Source: JAPLMI01 sp043798375
GTDB lineage: Bacteria; Omnitrophota; Gorgyraeia; 2-01-FULL-45-10
Direction: 5' to 3'
Assembly (NCBI GenBank): GCA_043798375.1
Contig: JAZDOS010000018.1
Location: 1 to 62,853 of the forward strand
Length of the DNA: 62,853 nt
Position numbers and translations under genes: made by a program. Below, in pieces: positions 56,593 through 62,853 of this stretch. The notes below the pieces were generated by a model. The model was not told the origin of the DNA. It was given only the letters and a program-made list of their open reading frames with translations, and did no database searches. Position 1 is the stretch's first letter; each line of letters starts with the position of its first letter.

Positions 56593-57235
56593 ACCTTATT
56601 ATCTTTTTCAGCTCCAAAAGATCATCTATTACGTAATCCGGCCGAAGCGGCCGGACATCTTCGGCCTTGCCGAGCCCGTGCGTGACCCAGCACGTCTTTA
56701 TCCCGGAATTTTTTCCCGCCATTATATCTACGTCCATATCGCCGACGATTAGCGCGCTTGCCCTTTCAATATTGAGCTTCGGCATGAACCTGTCGAAAAC
56801 GCAAGCCATCGGCTTGAGGCAGCCCTCATCGTCTCCGCCGATGATATCCTCAAAATATTTCGCTATGCCGAGCTCTTTCAAAACCGCGGCGGCAAAAACC
56901 GCGTACCTGTTCGTAAGTATGAATTTTCGCTTCTTACTGAAATACTCGAGGACCTCCACAACGTTCGGGTAGAGTTTTGCGCGGTCGGCGGGATGTTTTA
57001 AATAGTATTCGCCGTAAATCCTTACTCCTTCTCCGACAAGTTTCGCGTCCCGCGTCCCCATGCTCTTCGCCACCAGATCGCTTACGCCGGTTCCTATATA
57101 CGATACGATGTCGGCAAAAGGTTTTTCGTCATATCCGAGCCTGGCGAGGGTATGGTTCATGGCATTTACGATATCGGCCCTGGCGTCGATAAGCGTGCCG
57201 TCGAGGTCGAATAACAGCGTATCCGCGGCTATCAT
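56591..57235 (-). CDS. HAD-superfamily phosphatase (phosphoglycolate-phosphatase-like)
   Basis: 214 residues. Motif I LLFDLDGTLIDA (Asp nucleophile at residue 10 and general acid at 12), a helical cap, motif II ILTNRY, Lys in GCLKPMACVFD, and motif III IVGDMDVDIMAGKN. It resembles Gph-type phosphatases removing 2-phosphoglycolate, a by-product of oxidative DNA repair, though other sugar phosphates are possible. The start follows the superoxide reductase stop directly. The stop TAG merges into the structured leader of the glutaredoxin gene. Confidence 0.85.
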   Translation of the reverse strand: MIAADTLLFDLDGTLIDARADIVNAMNHTLARLGYDEKPFADIVSYIGTGVSDLVAKSMGTRDAKLVGEGVRIYGEYYLKHPADRAKLYPNVVEVLEYFSKKRKFILTNRYAVFAAAVLKELGIAKYFEDIIGGDDEGCLKPMACVFDRFMPKLNIERASALIVGDMDVDIMAGKNSGIKTCWVTHGLGKAEDVRPLRPDYVIDDLLELKKIIR

Positions 57236-57631
57236 CTATGCGGCTTCTATCCGCCGCGAATTCTGCCATAGGCCGTGAATATTGCAGTATGAGGAGGCAA
57301 GAATCGCGCCCGGCTTGTCTGTCTTAAAAGTTACGGACGTTTCCGGATGGGTGAATACTCCGCTTGTATCCGGGCCCTGGGCCGATTCGCCGTGCGAAGT
57401 AAATTCCACCCTCGCTATCTGGTAAGGGAATTTTTCGCCGTCCGGAAGAAAAAACGCCGCGATCCACCTGATGTGGTGCGCCGTCGTGTTGGGATGCGCC
57501 ACCTCTTTGCCCACGGTCAGCGTGATCCTGAAAAATTCGCCTTTTTTCACGCTGTCGGGCGCATCACACACCGGAACGTGCTTCTCGGTCTTCCAATCCG
57601 CTGATTGCAGCAGGTCTTTAAGCTCTGCCAT
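57236..57631 (-). CDS. Superoxide reductase (neelaredoxin/desulfoferrodoxin class)
   Basis: 131 residues, one-iron type with the catalytic Fe(His)4Cys centre. The Glu/Lys-His loop appears as EKHVPVCD, further His ligands are in VAHPNTTAHHIRWI, and the Cys-His pair is in YCNIHGLW. The N-terminal desulforedoxin domain with four Cys is absent, so it is the neelaredoxin-like class. It reduces superoxide to peroxide with electrons from rubredoxin, encoded two genes upstream. A dispersed palindrome separates it from the flavoredoxin gene. Confidence 0.92.
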   Translation of the reverse strand: MAELKDLLQSADWKTEKHVPVCDAPDSVKKGEFFRITLTVGKEVAHPNTTAHHIRWIAAFFLPDGEKFPYQIARVEFTSHGESAQGPDTSGVFTHPETSVTFKTDKPGAILASSYCNIHGLWQNSRRIEAA

Positions 57632-57644
57632 AGCGCTCCTCCTG

Positions 57645-57667
57645 TTTTCTAACCAGGTTAGAAATAA
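57645..57667. repeat. TCTAACCWGGTTAGA palindrome copy (flavoredoxin / superoxide reductase junction)
   Basis: TTTCTAACCAGGTTAGAAA, a 19-bp near-palindrome with a central A, directly ahead of the superoxide reductase ribosome-binding site. Confidence 0.8.
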
Positions 57668-57671
57668 CTTA

Positions 57672-58190
57672 TTATATTCCCTTCTCTCCTCTTATAAAAG
57701 TCGGTGCCGCTCTCGGCGTAGTCCCCTTCTTTACAAGATGATAATATTCATAGGTCATCGGCTTACCCGGTTTTATCATCCCGGATTCTGTCATTTCTCC
57801 GAAAAATACGGTATGAGTCCCGCAATCGAGCTTACCCGTAACCTTGGCCTCAAGGTAACAGATAGAATTATCCAGAATTACCGGACAGCCGGACCCGAGT
57901 TTTTTGAAATTAACACCTTTAAACTTGTCTTCATTCCTGCCCGTCTTAAATCCGAACTTTCCGATAAAAGGAAGCGCCGTCTCCTCGCTGAGGACCGATG
58001 CCGTAAAATGGCCGCCGGCCTCTATGTATTCATGGGTCAGGTTCTTCTTGTTTATGCTGACGGCGATGGTTACAGGCTCGCTTGTTATCTGAAAGACCGT
58101 ATTCGCGATCTGGGCGTTCAAAGCGCCGTCTTTATCGGAGGAGACGATATACATTCCATAGCTCAAATTGTGTAAAATGCTCAGGTCCAT
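57672..58190 (-). CDS. Flavin reductase-domain protein (flavoredoxin-like)
   Basis: 172 residues of the FMN-binding split-barrel flavin reductase family. GMYIVSSDKDGALNAQIANTV-type N-terminus (here GMYIVSSDKDG, then ANTVFQIT), VAVSINKKNLTHEYI and the Ser-Val-Leu segment FTASVLSEE are typical. In anaerobes such proteins shuttle electrons between ferredoxin, rubredoxin and oxidised acceptors, in agreement with neighbours. It follows the ferredoxin gene by 12 bp. Confidence 0.87.
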   Translation of the reverse strand: MDLSILHNLSYGMYIVSSDKDGALNAQIANTVFQITSEPVTIAVSINKKNLTHEYIEAGGHFTASVLSEETALPFIGKFGFKTGRNEDKFKGVNFKKLGSGCPVILDNSICYLEAKVTGKLDCGTHTVFFGEMTESGMIKPGKPMTYEYYHLVKKGTTPRAAPTFIRGEKGI

Positions 58191-58202
58191 CGCAGCGCGC
58201 GC

Positions 58203-58388
58203 CTAACTGACAGTTATCACTGTCACCGGACATTCATCCGCAGCCTTCTTACAGCATTCTTCAGCGCCTTTCGGAACCACAGATGCAATAACTACCGCCT
58301 TATCGTCTTTCATCTCAAAAACTTCCGGACAGGTAGAAACGCACAACCCGCATCCTATGCAAGTATCCGCATCAATTTTCGCTTTCAA
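58203..58388 (-). CDS. Ferredoxin, single 4Fe-4S type
   Basis: 61 residues. Cys ligands are in CIGCGLCVSTCP (about residues 11-22), with the last in ECP near the C-terminus; two additional Cys (ECCKK) could form a disulfide. The size and arrangement match monocluster ferredoxins of anaerobes such as Desulfovibrio. It probably serves as electron donor in the redox-stress cluster. The gap to the rubredoxin gene contains a dispersed palindrome. Confidence 0.93.
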   Translation of the reverse strand: MKAKIDADTCIGCGLCVSTCPEVFEMKDDKAVVIASVVPKGAEECCKKAADECPVTVITVS

Positions 58389-58407
58389 ATTTCTTCTCCT
58401 TCCCTTT

Positions 58408-58441
58408 TTCTAACCTGGTTATTCTAACCAGGTTAGATTTT
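58408..58441. repeat. Double TCTAACCWGGTTAGA palindrome (rubredoxin / ferredoxin junction)
   Basis: TTCTAACCTGGTTATTCTAA followed by CCAGGTTAGATTTT. On the minus strand TCTAACCTGGTTA and TAACCAGGTTAGA form 13-bp arms with a 3-nt loop. The rubredoxin stop TAA (58435-58433) is inside it. Confidence 0.8.
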
Positions 58442-58591
58442 CTCGAACTCGCTCTTCGGAGCGCCGCACTCCGGGCAGACCCAATCCGCCGGAATGTTCT
58501 CGAAAGGCGTGCCTGCCTTCACCCCGTTATCCGGATCGCCTACAGCCGGATCGTAGATATAGCCGCAGACCAGACATTTATACTTATCCAT
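58433..58591 (-). CDS. Rubredoxin
   Basis: 52 residues from ATG 58591 (GGAGG upstream); the longer frame to 58645 runs through a structured leader and is not coding. The Fe(Cys)4 site is formed by CLVCGYIYDPAVGDP and WVCPECGAPKSEF. It donates electrons to superoxide reductase. The last codon and stop lie in the dispersed palindrome. A palindromic promoter region and the leader at 58597-58671 suggest it is the first gene of the redox operon. Confidence 0.95.
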   Translation of the reverse strand: MDKYKCLVCGYIYDPAVGDPDNGVKAGTPFENIPADWVCPECGAPKSEFEKI

Positions 58592-58596
58592 GCAAG

Positions 58597-58671
58597 CCTC
58601 CGATTTACTGTTGTTTTCCTCTTGGTAAATCGTCCCGAGCTGCAATTGCTTCGTCTATGCAGCAAGGGACT
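58597..58671 (-). promoter_or_regulatory. Candidate cis-regulatory RNA leader, copy 2 (rubredoxin)
   Basis: On the RNA strand: GUCCC-UU-GCUGC, a 15-nt loop, GCAGC-UC-GGGAC, then GAUUUA paired with UAAAUC in front of GGAGG. The alternative hairpin UUUACC-AAGA-GGAAAA and ACAACAG are kept. Compared with copy 1, GCGCC/GGCGC becomes GCUGC/GCAGC and GAUUUG/CAAAUC becomes GAUUUA/UAAAUC. A -10 box (TATAAT, 58684-58679) places the transcription start at about the first base of the element. Confidence 0.7.
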
Positions 58672-58678
58672 TCATTAT

Positions 58679-58694
58679 ATTATAACATATGTTA
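58679..58694 (-). promoter_or_regulatory. Rubredoxin -10 box overlapped by TAACATATGTTA palindrome
   Basis: TATAAT at 58684-58679 with the 12-bp palindrome TAACATATGTTA at 58683-58694. No good -35 hexamer is seen at 17 bp, which suggests an activator- or repressor-controlled promoter. Confidence 0.45.
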
Positions 58695-58798
58695 AAAAAG
58701 ATGGGCGGTTTTATATTGACCGGGGACGCGAAGATAGATCGTGTCTCCCTTGATGAGTCAAAGAAATAAAAGAGCCGCGCCTATTTGTTTCTCAAAAC

Positions 58799-58847
58799 AA
58801 CCGCGTCGGCCTGCTGCGAGCTTTGCTCGGAGTCGACCGACGCGGTT
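58799..58847. terminator. Long hairpin AACCGCGTCGG / CCGACGCGGTT
   Basis: Perfect 11-bp arms (58799-58809 and 58837-58847) with an inner CGAGC-TTT-GCTCG hairpin. It lies about 50 bp downstream of the gapA remnant stop and probably was the gapA terminator or a structured spacer; no clear T-run follows on the minus strand. Confidence 0.5.
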
Positions 58848-58894
58848 ATATCGGTGTAATAAAGTGGTGTGACCCTTTTATTTTGGCTGCTTTT

Positions 58895-58981
58895 TTATAG
58901 CCCCTTCTTGACCATGAATTCTATGAGGTCGACGACCCTGCAGGAATAACCCCACTCATTGTCGTACCATACAAATTTTCT
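58895..58981 (-). pseudogene. gapA: 3' remnant of glyceraldehyde-3-phosphate dehydrogenase gene
   Basis: The last 28 codons of a GAPDH: KFVWYDNEWGYSCRVVDLIE, then FMVKKGL and TAA (58897-58895). WYDNEWGYS is the diagnostic C-terminal GAPDH motif. Upstream of about 58981 the match stops and the 3' end of the DUF4143 ATPase gene begins (59003), so the rest of gapA has been lost or moved. A complete copy is expected elsewhere if glycolysis runs. A contig join at this point cannot be excluded. Confidence 0.82.
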
Positions 58982-59002
58982 GAGGCGCACAACGAAAAGA
59001 AA

Positions 59003-60130
59003 TCATATATCTAAACCCGCCAACCAATCAGCGGCAGGCGTAACAAAAATGCCATGCGTTGTTCTTGCACGGGCCGCCGTTTGAATAAGCTGGACAGATT
59101 CCCTGGGTTTTAGCTTTTTATGATAATGGAAAAGACTTTGCGACAGGCTCTCATCCGACACTTTCACTTCTATTAAAAGATCTGTCTTTCTGTCGATCTC
59201 GACAAGAAAATCGACCTCTCGCTTCTCCTTGTCTTTTAGATAACAGAGCTGGACGTCGCTGCCCTTTATATCTTCAAGGAAGTGCAGCCATTTCCTTAAG
59301 CAAACGGCAACCGCGTTTTCAAGCCGCGCGCCGGTGTCTCCGATTACCGCGCCGGTATCGTAAAAATAGATCTTCGGTTCTTTGAGTATGGCTCGCGCTA
59401 AATTACGGTGATACGGAGTAACAACGAAAAGAACATACATATGTTCCAGTATTTGTATCCAGTGCTTGACGGTATGGGGCGATACCTGGAGGTCTTCGGA
59501 CAAAGAAGCGTAAGAAATGCGTGATCCTACCCGCTCGCGCAACAGATCGACCAGGAGAAATAGCGATGAGATATTTTTGATCGGCTCCAGGTCCTGAACA
59601 TCTTCCCTGATGATCCTTTCAAGATGCTGCTTTCTCCACCTTTTTGAAAACTCTTCCGACCGGCTGAAAAACGGCTCGGGAAATCCTCCCAACGTCATGA
59701 TTTGTTGCAATGCGTCCCGGGGCGCGGCATCAGCCTTCAGCTCTCTGACCGATAGCGGATAGAGGCGATGCAGAAAATAGCGCCCTGCCAGAGAGTCGCC
59801 GCCGCGGCGATAAAGGTCGAGGCGGGCGCTTCCCGTTATTAATATCCTAGGCCGTATGCCTTCCGTATCATAGATTCCCTTGATGCGCGACTTCCAATTC
59901 TTAAGCTTATGGAATTCGTCCAGTATCAGAAGCGGCGCCTTTCTGTTCCACTCCTGCCTTAGCATTATTTTACGGTCTTTCGCGGCATCCCAGTTTAAGT
60001 ATTCCGCGCCGGCCCAAATCGCGGACAAGGATTTTGCCAGCGTGGTCTTACCCACCTGCCTTGGACCTGCAAGTATTACCATCTTCTTATCCAGGTCTTT
60101 TGCTATGATACCGCTTTGTAATCTTTCCAT
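59003..60130 (-). CDS. AAA ATPase with DUF4143 (nuclease-like) domain
   Basis: 375 residues from ATG 60130; a GTG at 60148 overlaps the promoter. Walker A is LAGPRQVGKTTLAKSL, Walker B is LLILDEFHKL, sensor ILITGSARLDLYRRGGDSLAGR. The C-terminal DUF4143 part has a winged-helix segment and a PD-(D/E)xK-like pattern (REVDFLVEID, then LIEVK). The family is common on mobile or accessory DNA and has no settled function; a toxin-antitoxin or defence role is often suggested. The gene appears to have replaced most of gapA. Confidence 0.85.
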   Translation of the reverse strand: MERLQSGIIAKDLDKKMVILAGPRQVGKTTLAKSLSAIWAGAEYLNWDAAKDRKIMLRQEWNRKAPLLILDEFHKLKNWKSRIKGIYDTEGIRPRILITGSARLDLYRRGGDSLAGRYFLHRLYPLSVRELKADAAPRDALQQIMTLGGFPEPFFSRSEEFSKRWRKQHLERIIREDVQDLEPIKNISSLFLLVDLLRERVGSRISYASLSEDLQVSPHTVKHWIQILEHMYVLFVVTPYHRNLARAILKEPKIYFYDTGAVIGDTGARLENAVAVCLRKWLHFLEDIKGSDVQLCYLKDKEKREVDFLVEIDRKTDLLIEVKVSDESLSQSLFHYHKKLKPRESVQLIQTAARARTTHGIFVTPAADWLAGLDI

Positions 60131-60139
60131 GATATGACT

Positions 60140-60179
60140 ATTATACACTGTACTGCATTTTAGTCAAGACCAAAATGCA
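60140..60179 (-). promoter_or_regulatory. Promoter and operator-like inverted repeat of the DUF4143 gene
   Basis: TTGACT (60167-60162), 16-nt spacer, TATAAT (60145-60140). The start codon is 9 nt after the -10 box, so the mRNA is probably leaderless. The inverted repeat TGCATTTT (60154-60161) / AAAATGCA (60172-60179) straddles the -35 box, a position suited to repression. Confidence 0.6.
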
Positions 60180-60195
60180 TATCTGTTTATATTAC

Positions 60196-60262
60196 ACCGC
60201 TCGGAGGAGCGCTTGGAGCGAGCGGTAAATGTGCTGCGGGGTTATCTGCCGCAGCACTTTTT
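60196..60262. terminator. Two hairpins between the SEC-C and DUF4143 genes
   Basis: ACCGCTCG (60196-60203) with CGAGCGGT (60219-60226), and GTGCTGCGG (60231-60239) with CCGCAGCAC (60249-60257) followed by TTTTTG on the plus strand. The second hairpin overlaps the last codons of the SEC-C gene, which encode Lys-Cys-Cys-Gly-Arg. Confidence 0.5.
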
Positions 60263-60541
60263 GTATTTTTTTCCGCTTCCGCAGGAGCAGGGGTCGTTGC
60301 GGCCTATTTTCACCGACCTCGCCGGCTTGACAGATTCCGCGTCAAGTCTATCTAAAAAAGTATTTTCAATTTCTTCACTTGAGCAGTATCTAATAGCTTC
60401 TTCTTCATGTTTTAAGGAGTCGATAATGGGCTCCACAGCCCTTTCCCTAAATCCTATCAACTTCTCCATCTCAATTATCGGGTAGTCTGCAGTTTCGCGG
60501 GAACAGATCTTTTTAAGTAAGTCGGATATTTCGTCGGTCAT
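60242..60541 (-). CDS. SEC-C motif protein
   Basis: 99 residues. A helical N-terminal part of unknown function (about residues 1-75) is followed by the zinc-binding SEC-C motif VKIGRNDPCSCGSGKKYKKC and a final Cys-Gly-Arg, as found at the end of SecA and in many small accessory proteins. No other domain is recognised. It lies between the DUF234 and DUF4143 ATPase genes and is probably a separate transcription unit. Confidence 0.82.
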   Translation of the reverse strand: MTDEISDLLKKICSRETADYPIIEMEKLIGFRERAVEPIIDSLKHEEEAIRYCSSEEIENTFLDRLDAESVKPARSVKIGRNDPCSCGSGKKYKKCCGR

Positions 60542-60590
60542 AACATTTTATTTAATCCGGAAATGCTGCTTTAATAAAATCCCTTATTAA

Positions 60591-60621
60591 AAAGAGCGCT
60601 GTTTTTTCATCGCTCTTTTTT
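60591..60621. terminator. Bidirectional terminator AAAGAGCG / CGCTCTTT
   Basis: 8-bp arms (60591-60598 and 60611-60618) with T-runs on both strands. On the minus strand it follows the DUF234 ATPase gene. The rest of the gap 60542-60764 holds nothing recognised. Confidence 0.65.
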
Positions 60622-60764
60622 GTCCTCCGGACTGAAGAAGATTGAAGCCAAAAGTGGGAATTGTTTTTTATGTCAAATTTTACTGTTGCAACGCTTATTT
60701 TATCTGATTAACTTTTTTTGTCAATCGTTATTTGACTAACTTGAGCTTTCGCGAGCTTACGATC

Positions 60765-62150
60765 TTACTTTACAAGGTTGTCTTTATGAACCAGATGCAC
60801 TTTTTCCTTCTTCGCCAATTCGATCATGTCCTTAGTGAAACCGCTTTTGCTGAAAAGTATATAGTGCTCATTCCGTGCGTTCCTCTTCCAGTCAACATGC
60901 GCCGCTTTTTCCTTCAGCGCCTCATAAATATTTGTGCCAACCTGCTTCTCTGACCATTTTGCTTCGCCAAAAAGAATATCCTTTGTTCCGGCATTAAGCG
61001 CTACGATATCGATCTCTTTCTCGCGCTCCCACCATTTGCCAACCCGCTCAAATGCAAAAAACTCATCCCGAAAATCCTGTATCATATGACGGCAGACTGT
61101 TTCATATATTCCGCTTTCCAGTATTTTGAAACTCTCTCTCATCTTCCTTAATACTTCATCAAATCTCTGTATCTCAAGATCGCTCTTATACGGGAATACA
61201 TATTGAAACCAGAATCGGAAAAAGTTGTCCGCTATCGCGTAGAGACCTTTGCGCGACTTCTGCAGATTATCCTCGGTAACGGGCACTTCTTTTTCAATGA
61301 TCTGAAGCCTCTCAAGCGTCATCAGATATTTTGTAAGTATGTTCTTCTCAAGGCCGGTTTCATTCACGATTTCGCTGAATTTACGCTTCCCCAATGACAT
61401 GGCTCGGAGAATGGACAGATAATTCTTTGGCTCTCTGAATTCCTCTTTCAAAATGAACTCAACTTCGTTATGCAAAAATTCCGTGCTCATGAATATCTTT
61501 TTCTTTATATTCTCATCGACCGAAAGAGCTGGATCCCACTGTAATATGTAAGCAGGGATACCACCCGTGATGGTATATATACTTAAAACTTCGTCAAAGC
61601 CCTTTCCGGGAAAGAATCCTCTCATCTCATTGAAAGGAAGCGGCTTAATTAGGATCTGGCCCGTTCTTCTGCCATATAGCGGAGCCTTATAGGCAAGAAC
61701 CTCCGATTCCATCATGCCGATACTTGACCCTGAGAGCACCATAAATATGCCGGAATCTTTCAGCGTCTGGTCCCAGCCTTTCTGAAAGATAGAGCTTATC
61801 GATTTATCGGTTTCGACCAGGTAAGGATATTCATCTATCACAAGGATAAATTTGTCTTTTTTATGTTTTTTAAGATACGTGAACGCTTCCAGCCAGTTTT
61901 CAAAGCCACGGTCTTTTAATATATCGTCTTCAAACATATCGCCGACGATTCGGCCAAGCTCTCTTAATTGCTCTAAACTCGTTCTCTTATCGGCAAGAAA
62001 ATAGACGGCAGCTTTTCCTTTGATGAACTGCTTTATGAGTTCGGTTTTGCCTACCCTGCGCTTTCCGTAAATAATAACAAGCTGCGATGAGTTTTTGGCC
62101 CACTTATCATTTAACGCCTTCAATTCCGTTTCACGATCGATAAATTTCAT
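60765..62150 (-). CDS. AAA ATPase, DUF234/archaeal-ATPase type
   Basis: 461 residues from ATG 62150 (GGAG upstream); the frame start at 62168 is less likely. Walker A is IYGKRRVGKTELIKQF, Walker B FILVIDEYPYL, sensor MVLSGSSIGMMESEV. The middle has a winged-helix region (about 250-300), and the C-terminal DUF234 domain carries a PD-(D/E)xK-like pattern (EKEIDIVALN, then FGEAKW). These ATPases are frequent on accessory DNA in archaea and anaerobes. Function is unknown; nuclease activity is a reasonable guess. Confidence 0.86.
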   Translation of the reverse strand: MKFIDRETELKALNDKWAKNSSQLVIIYGKRRVGKTELIKQFIKGKAAVYFLADKRTSLEQLRELGRIVGDMFEDDILKDRGFENWLEAFTYLKKHKKDKFILVIDEYPYLVETDKSISSIFQKGWDQTLKDSGIFMVLSGSSIGMMESEVLAYKAPLYGRRTGQILIKPLPFNEMRGFFPGKGFDEVLSIYTITGGIPAYILQWDPALSVDENIKKKIFMSTEFLHNEVEFILKEEFREPKNYLSILRAMSLGKRKFSEIVNETGLEKNILTKYLMTLERLQIIEKEVPVTEDNLQKSRKGLYAIADNFFRFWFQYVFPYKSDLEIQRFDEVLRKMRESFKILESGIYETVCRHMIQDFRDEFFAFERVGKWWEREKEIDIVALNAGTKDILFGEAKWSEKQVGTNIYEALKEKAAHVDWKRNARNEHYILFSKSGFTKDMIELAKKEKVHLVHKDNLVK

Positions 62151-62191
62151 GTGTCTCCTCTCATACAATTACACATGGAACCATCTGAATT

Positions 62192-62235
62192 AGTATACTT
62201 GTAAGTAGTATACTCTAAAGTATACTAATAGTCAA
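62192..62235 (-). promoter_or_regulatory. DUF234 ATPase promoter with three AGTATACT sites
   Basis: TTGACT (62235-62230), 17-nt spacer, TATACT (62212-62207). The palindromic 8-mer AGTATACT occurs three times (62192-62199, 62207-62214, 62219-62226), covering the -10 box and the spacer, an operator-like layout. Confidence 0.6.
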
Positions 62236-62435
62236 GAGCTTTGCTTTAGGCTTGCCGGCTTTTAGATAAAAGTGGAGAGAGTATGCCAAGATTACGCCTT
62301 ATGAATACGTTGCTTGTGACAAATATAAACCGCTACTTTAAATTTGTCATGTGCTTTCTTCGACTGCGCCATAATATCTCCACATGCTTATTATGGCCCA
62401 TTCCGCCTATCCTTCTTTTACAAAATATCCATGAA
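62236..62435. other. Intergenic region, nothing recognised
   Basis: About 200 bp between the DUF234 promoter and the HEPN gene. No coding frame of recognisable family or clear hairpin was found. Confidence 0.4.
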
Positions 62436-62853
62436 TTATTTGGCTAATATTTCTTCTATTTTAAGCACAAAATCTTTCGCGTCTTCCAATATCCATTCAG
62501 CATCGTCATTTGTAAGCACTTCGATTCCGTATTGATCCACGACTCTATCTTCTTGCGCTTTTTCCAGGGTATTGGCGTATTTTTGCTCGAGCTGCCTCGC
62601 CCTTTTGATATAGGTAATATATTCAGACTTTACTTTACCTCTCCTTACATAGAATTCTTTAAATGCGGCTATGGCACAATAATGGGCCGTGGCGCGAATA
62701 CCTATATTAAATAGGGCCGCCAGGACAGCATGATACATAGCGTAATATCCGCAGATGATAGCCCAGTCAAATAGATCGCTATCGAACATTATTTTCATTG
62801 CACGTAGGTTCCTGCGGGCTTTGTCGATATGCTGTTTTGCCCGTTCTATATTA
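62436..62853 (-). CDS. HEPN domain protein, 5' end beyond the window
   Basis: At least 138 codons. The frame stays open past the apparent ATG (62798) to the window edge, and the upstream residues (ERAKQHIDKARRNLRAMK) complete the first HEPN helix, so the true start lies outside. The core AIICGYYAMYHAVLAAL is the classic HEPN helix. The usual RNase Rx4-6H motif is not clear; TAHYCAIAAFKEFYVRRG takes its place, as in UPF0332-type proteins. A MNT nucleotidyltransferase partner would be expected just upstream, beyond the edge. Confidence 0.75.
   Translation of the reverse strand, partial: NIERAKQHIDKARRNLRAMKIMFDSDLFDWAIICGYYAMYHAVLAALFNIGIRATAHYCAIAAFKEFYVRRGKVKSEYITYIKRARQLEQKYANTLEKAQEDRVVDQYGIEVLTNDDAEWILEDAKDFVLKIEEILAK

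Noticed and set aside
57645..57667. TCTAACCWGGTTAGA as target of the ATGA-seeking elements
   Set aside because: Its flanks show no consistent 4-bp TGAR duplication and excision does not restore ATGA overlaps, so it was kept as a separate repeat family.
58591..58645. N-terminal extension of rubredoxin
   Set aside because: It is encoded by the structured leader, whose second copy before glutaredoxin is non-coding; rubredoxins start at the downstream ATG.

Overview
The window reads as a chromosomal segment of an uncultured anaerobic bacterium, most likely Candidatus Omnitrophota (Omnitrophica). That placement is an inference. It rests on a 1880-residue exported dehydrogenase-fusion protein of a kind I associate with that phylum, long minus-strand operons of overlapping genes, and an oxygen-defence set (superoxide reductase, rubredoxin, flavoredoxin, ferredoxin, thioredoxin reductase) typical of anaerobes. 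No rRNA, tRNA or CRISPR array was seen. Almost every gene is on the minus strand; only cinA and thpR are convincingly on the plus strand.

Layout from left to right: an IS1634/IS4-like element (697-2556) sits between a truncated hypothetical gene and a cut-off excisionase-like helix-turn-helix gene. Next comes a housekeeping operon: HAD hydrolase, a small Cys/Met-rich membrane protein, truA, metG, ricT-like, holB, phosphohexomutase, rpe, site-2 protease, M16 peptidase, ruvX and a nucleotidyltransferase. It runs back into a his-trp supercluster. In transcription order that cluster is recA-recX-alaS-hisD-hisB-hisH-hisA-hisF-hisI-trpE-trpG-[restriction-modification pair]-trpD-trpC-trpF-trpB-[TcmP/radical-SAM/DUF3800 genes and two small RNAs]-DUF6941-trpA. 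cinA-thpR lies divergently from recA, with an ORF6N regulator between them. The giant protein follows (36602-42244), then asd-leuB-leuD-leuC-argA, an Opp/Dpp peptide transporter, secG-tpiA-pgk, a DNA glycosylase, and the redox-stress cluster. The right end is accessory: the last 28 codons of a destroyed gapA, two AAA ATPases (DUF4143 and DUF234 types), a SEC-C protein and a HEPN protein cut by the window edge.

The most unusual content is repeat biology. Three elements of 82-105 bp with 14-16 bp terminal inverted repeats lie exactly in operon junctions, flanked by duplicated TGAG, TGAG or TGAA. Deleting each element with one duplication restores a classic ATGA stop/start overlap. The element therefore splits the overlap while keeping the stop codon and remaking an ATG or GTG start. 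Separately, unrelated heptanucleotide tandem repeats occur at eight listed loci, four of them in frame inside metG, the mannose-1-phosphate guanylyltransferase, alaS and oppF. A dispersed palindrome (TCTAACCWGGTTAGA) marks seven gene junctions.

Two equal-length leaders with compensatory base changes precede glutaredoxin and rubredoxin and look like one undescribed cis-regulatory RNA. The otherwise overlapping trp operon is opened at two junctions by AT-rich defence-like cassettes whose upstream boundaries share a sequence. Between DUF3800 and DUF6941 there are two convergent, promoter-bearing, structured small RNAs.
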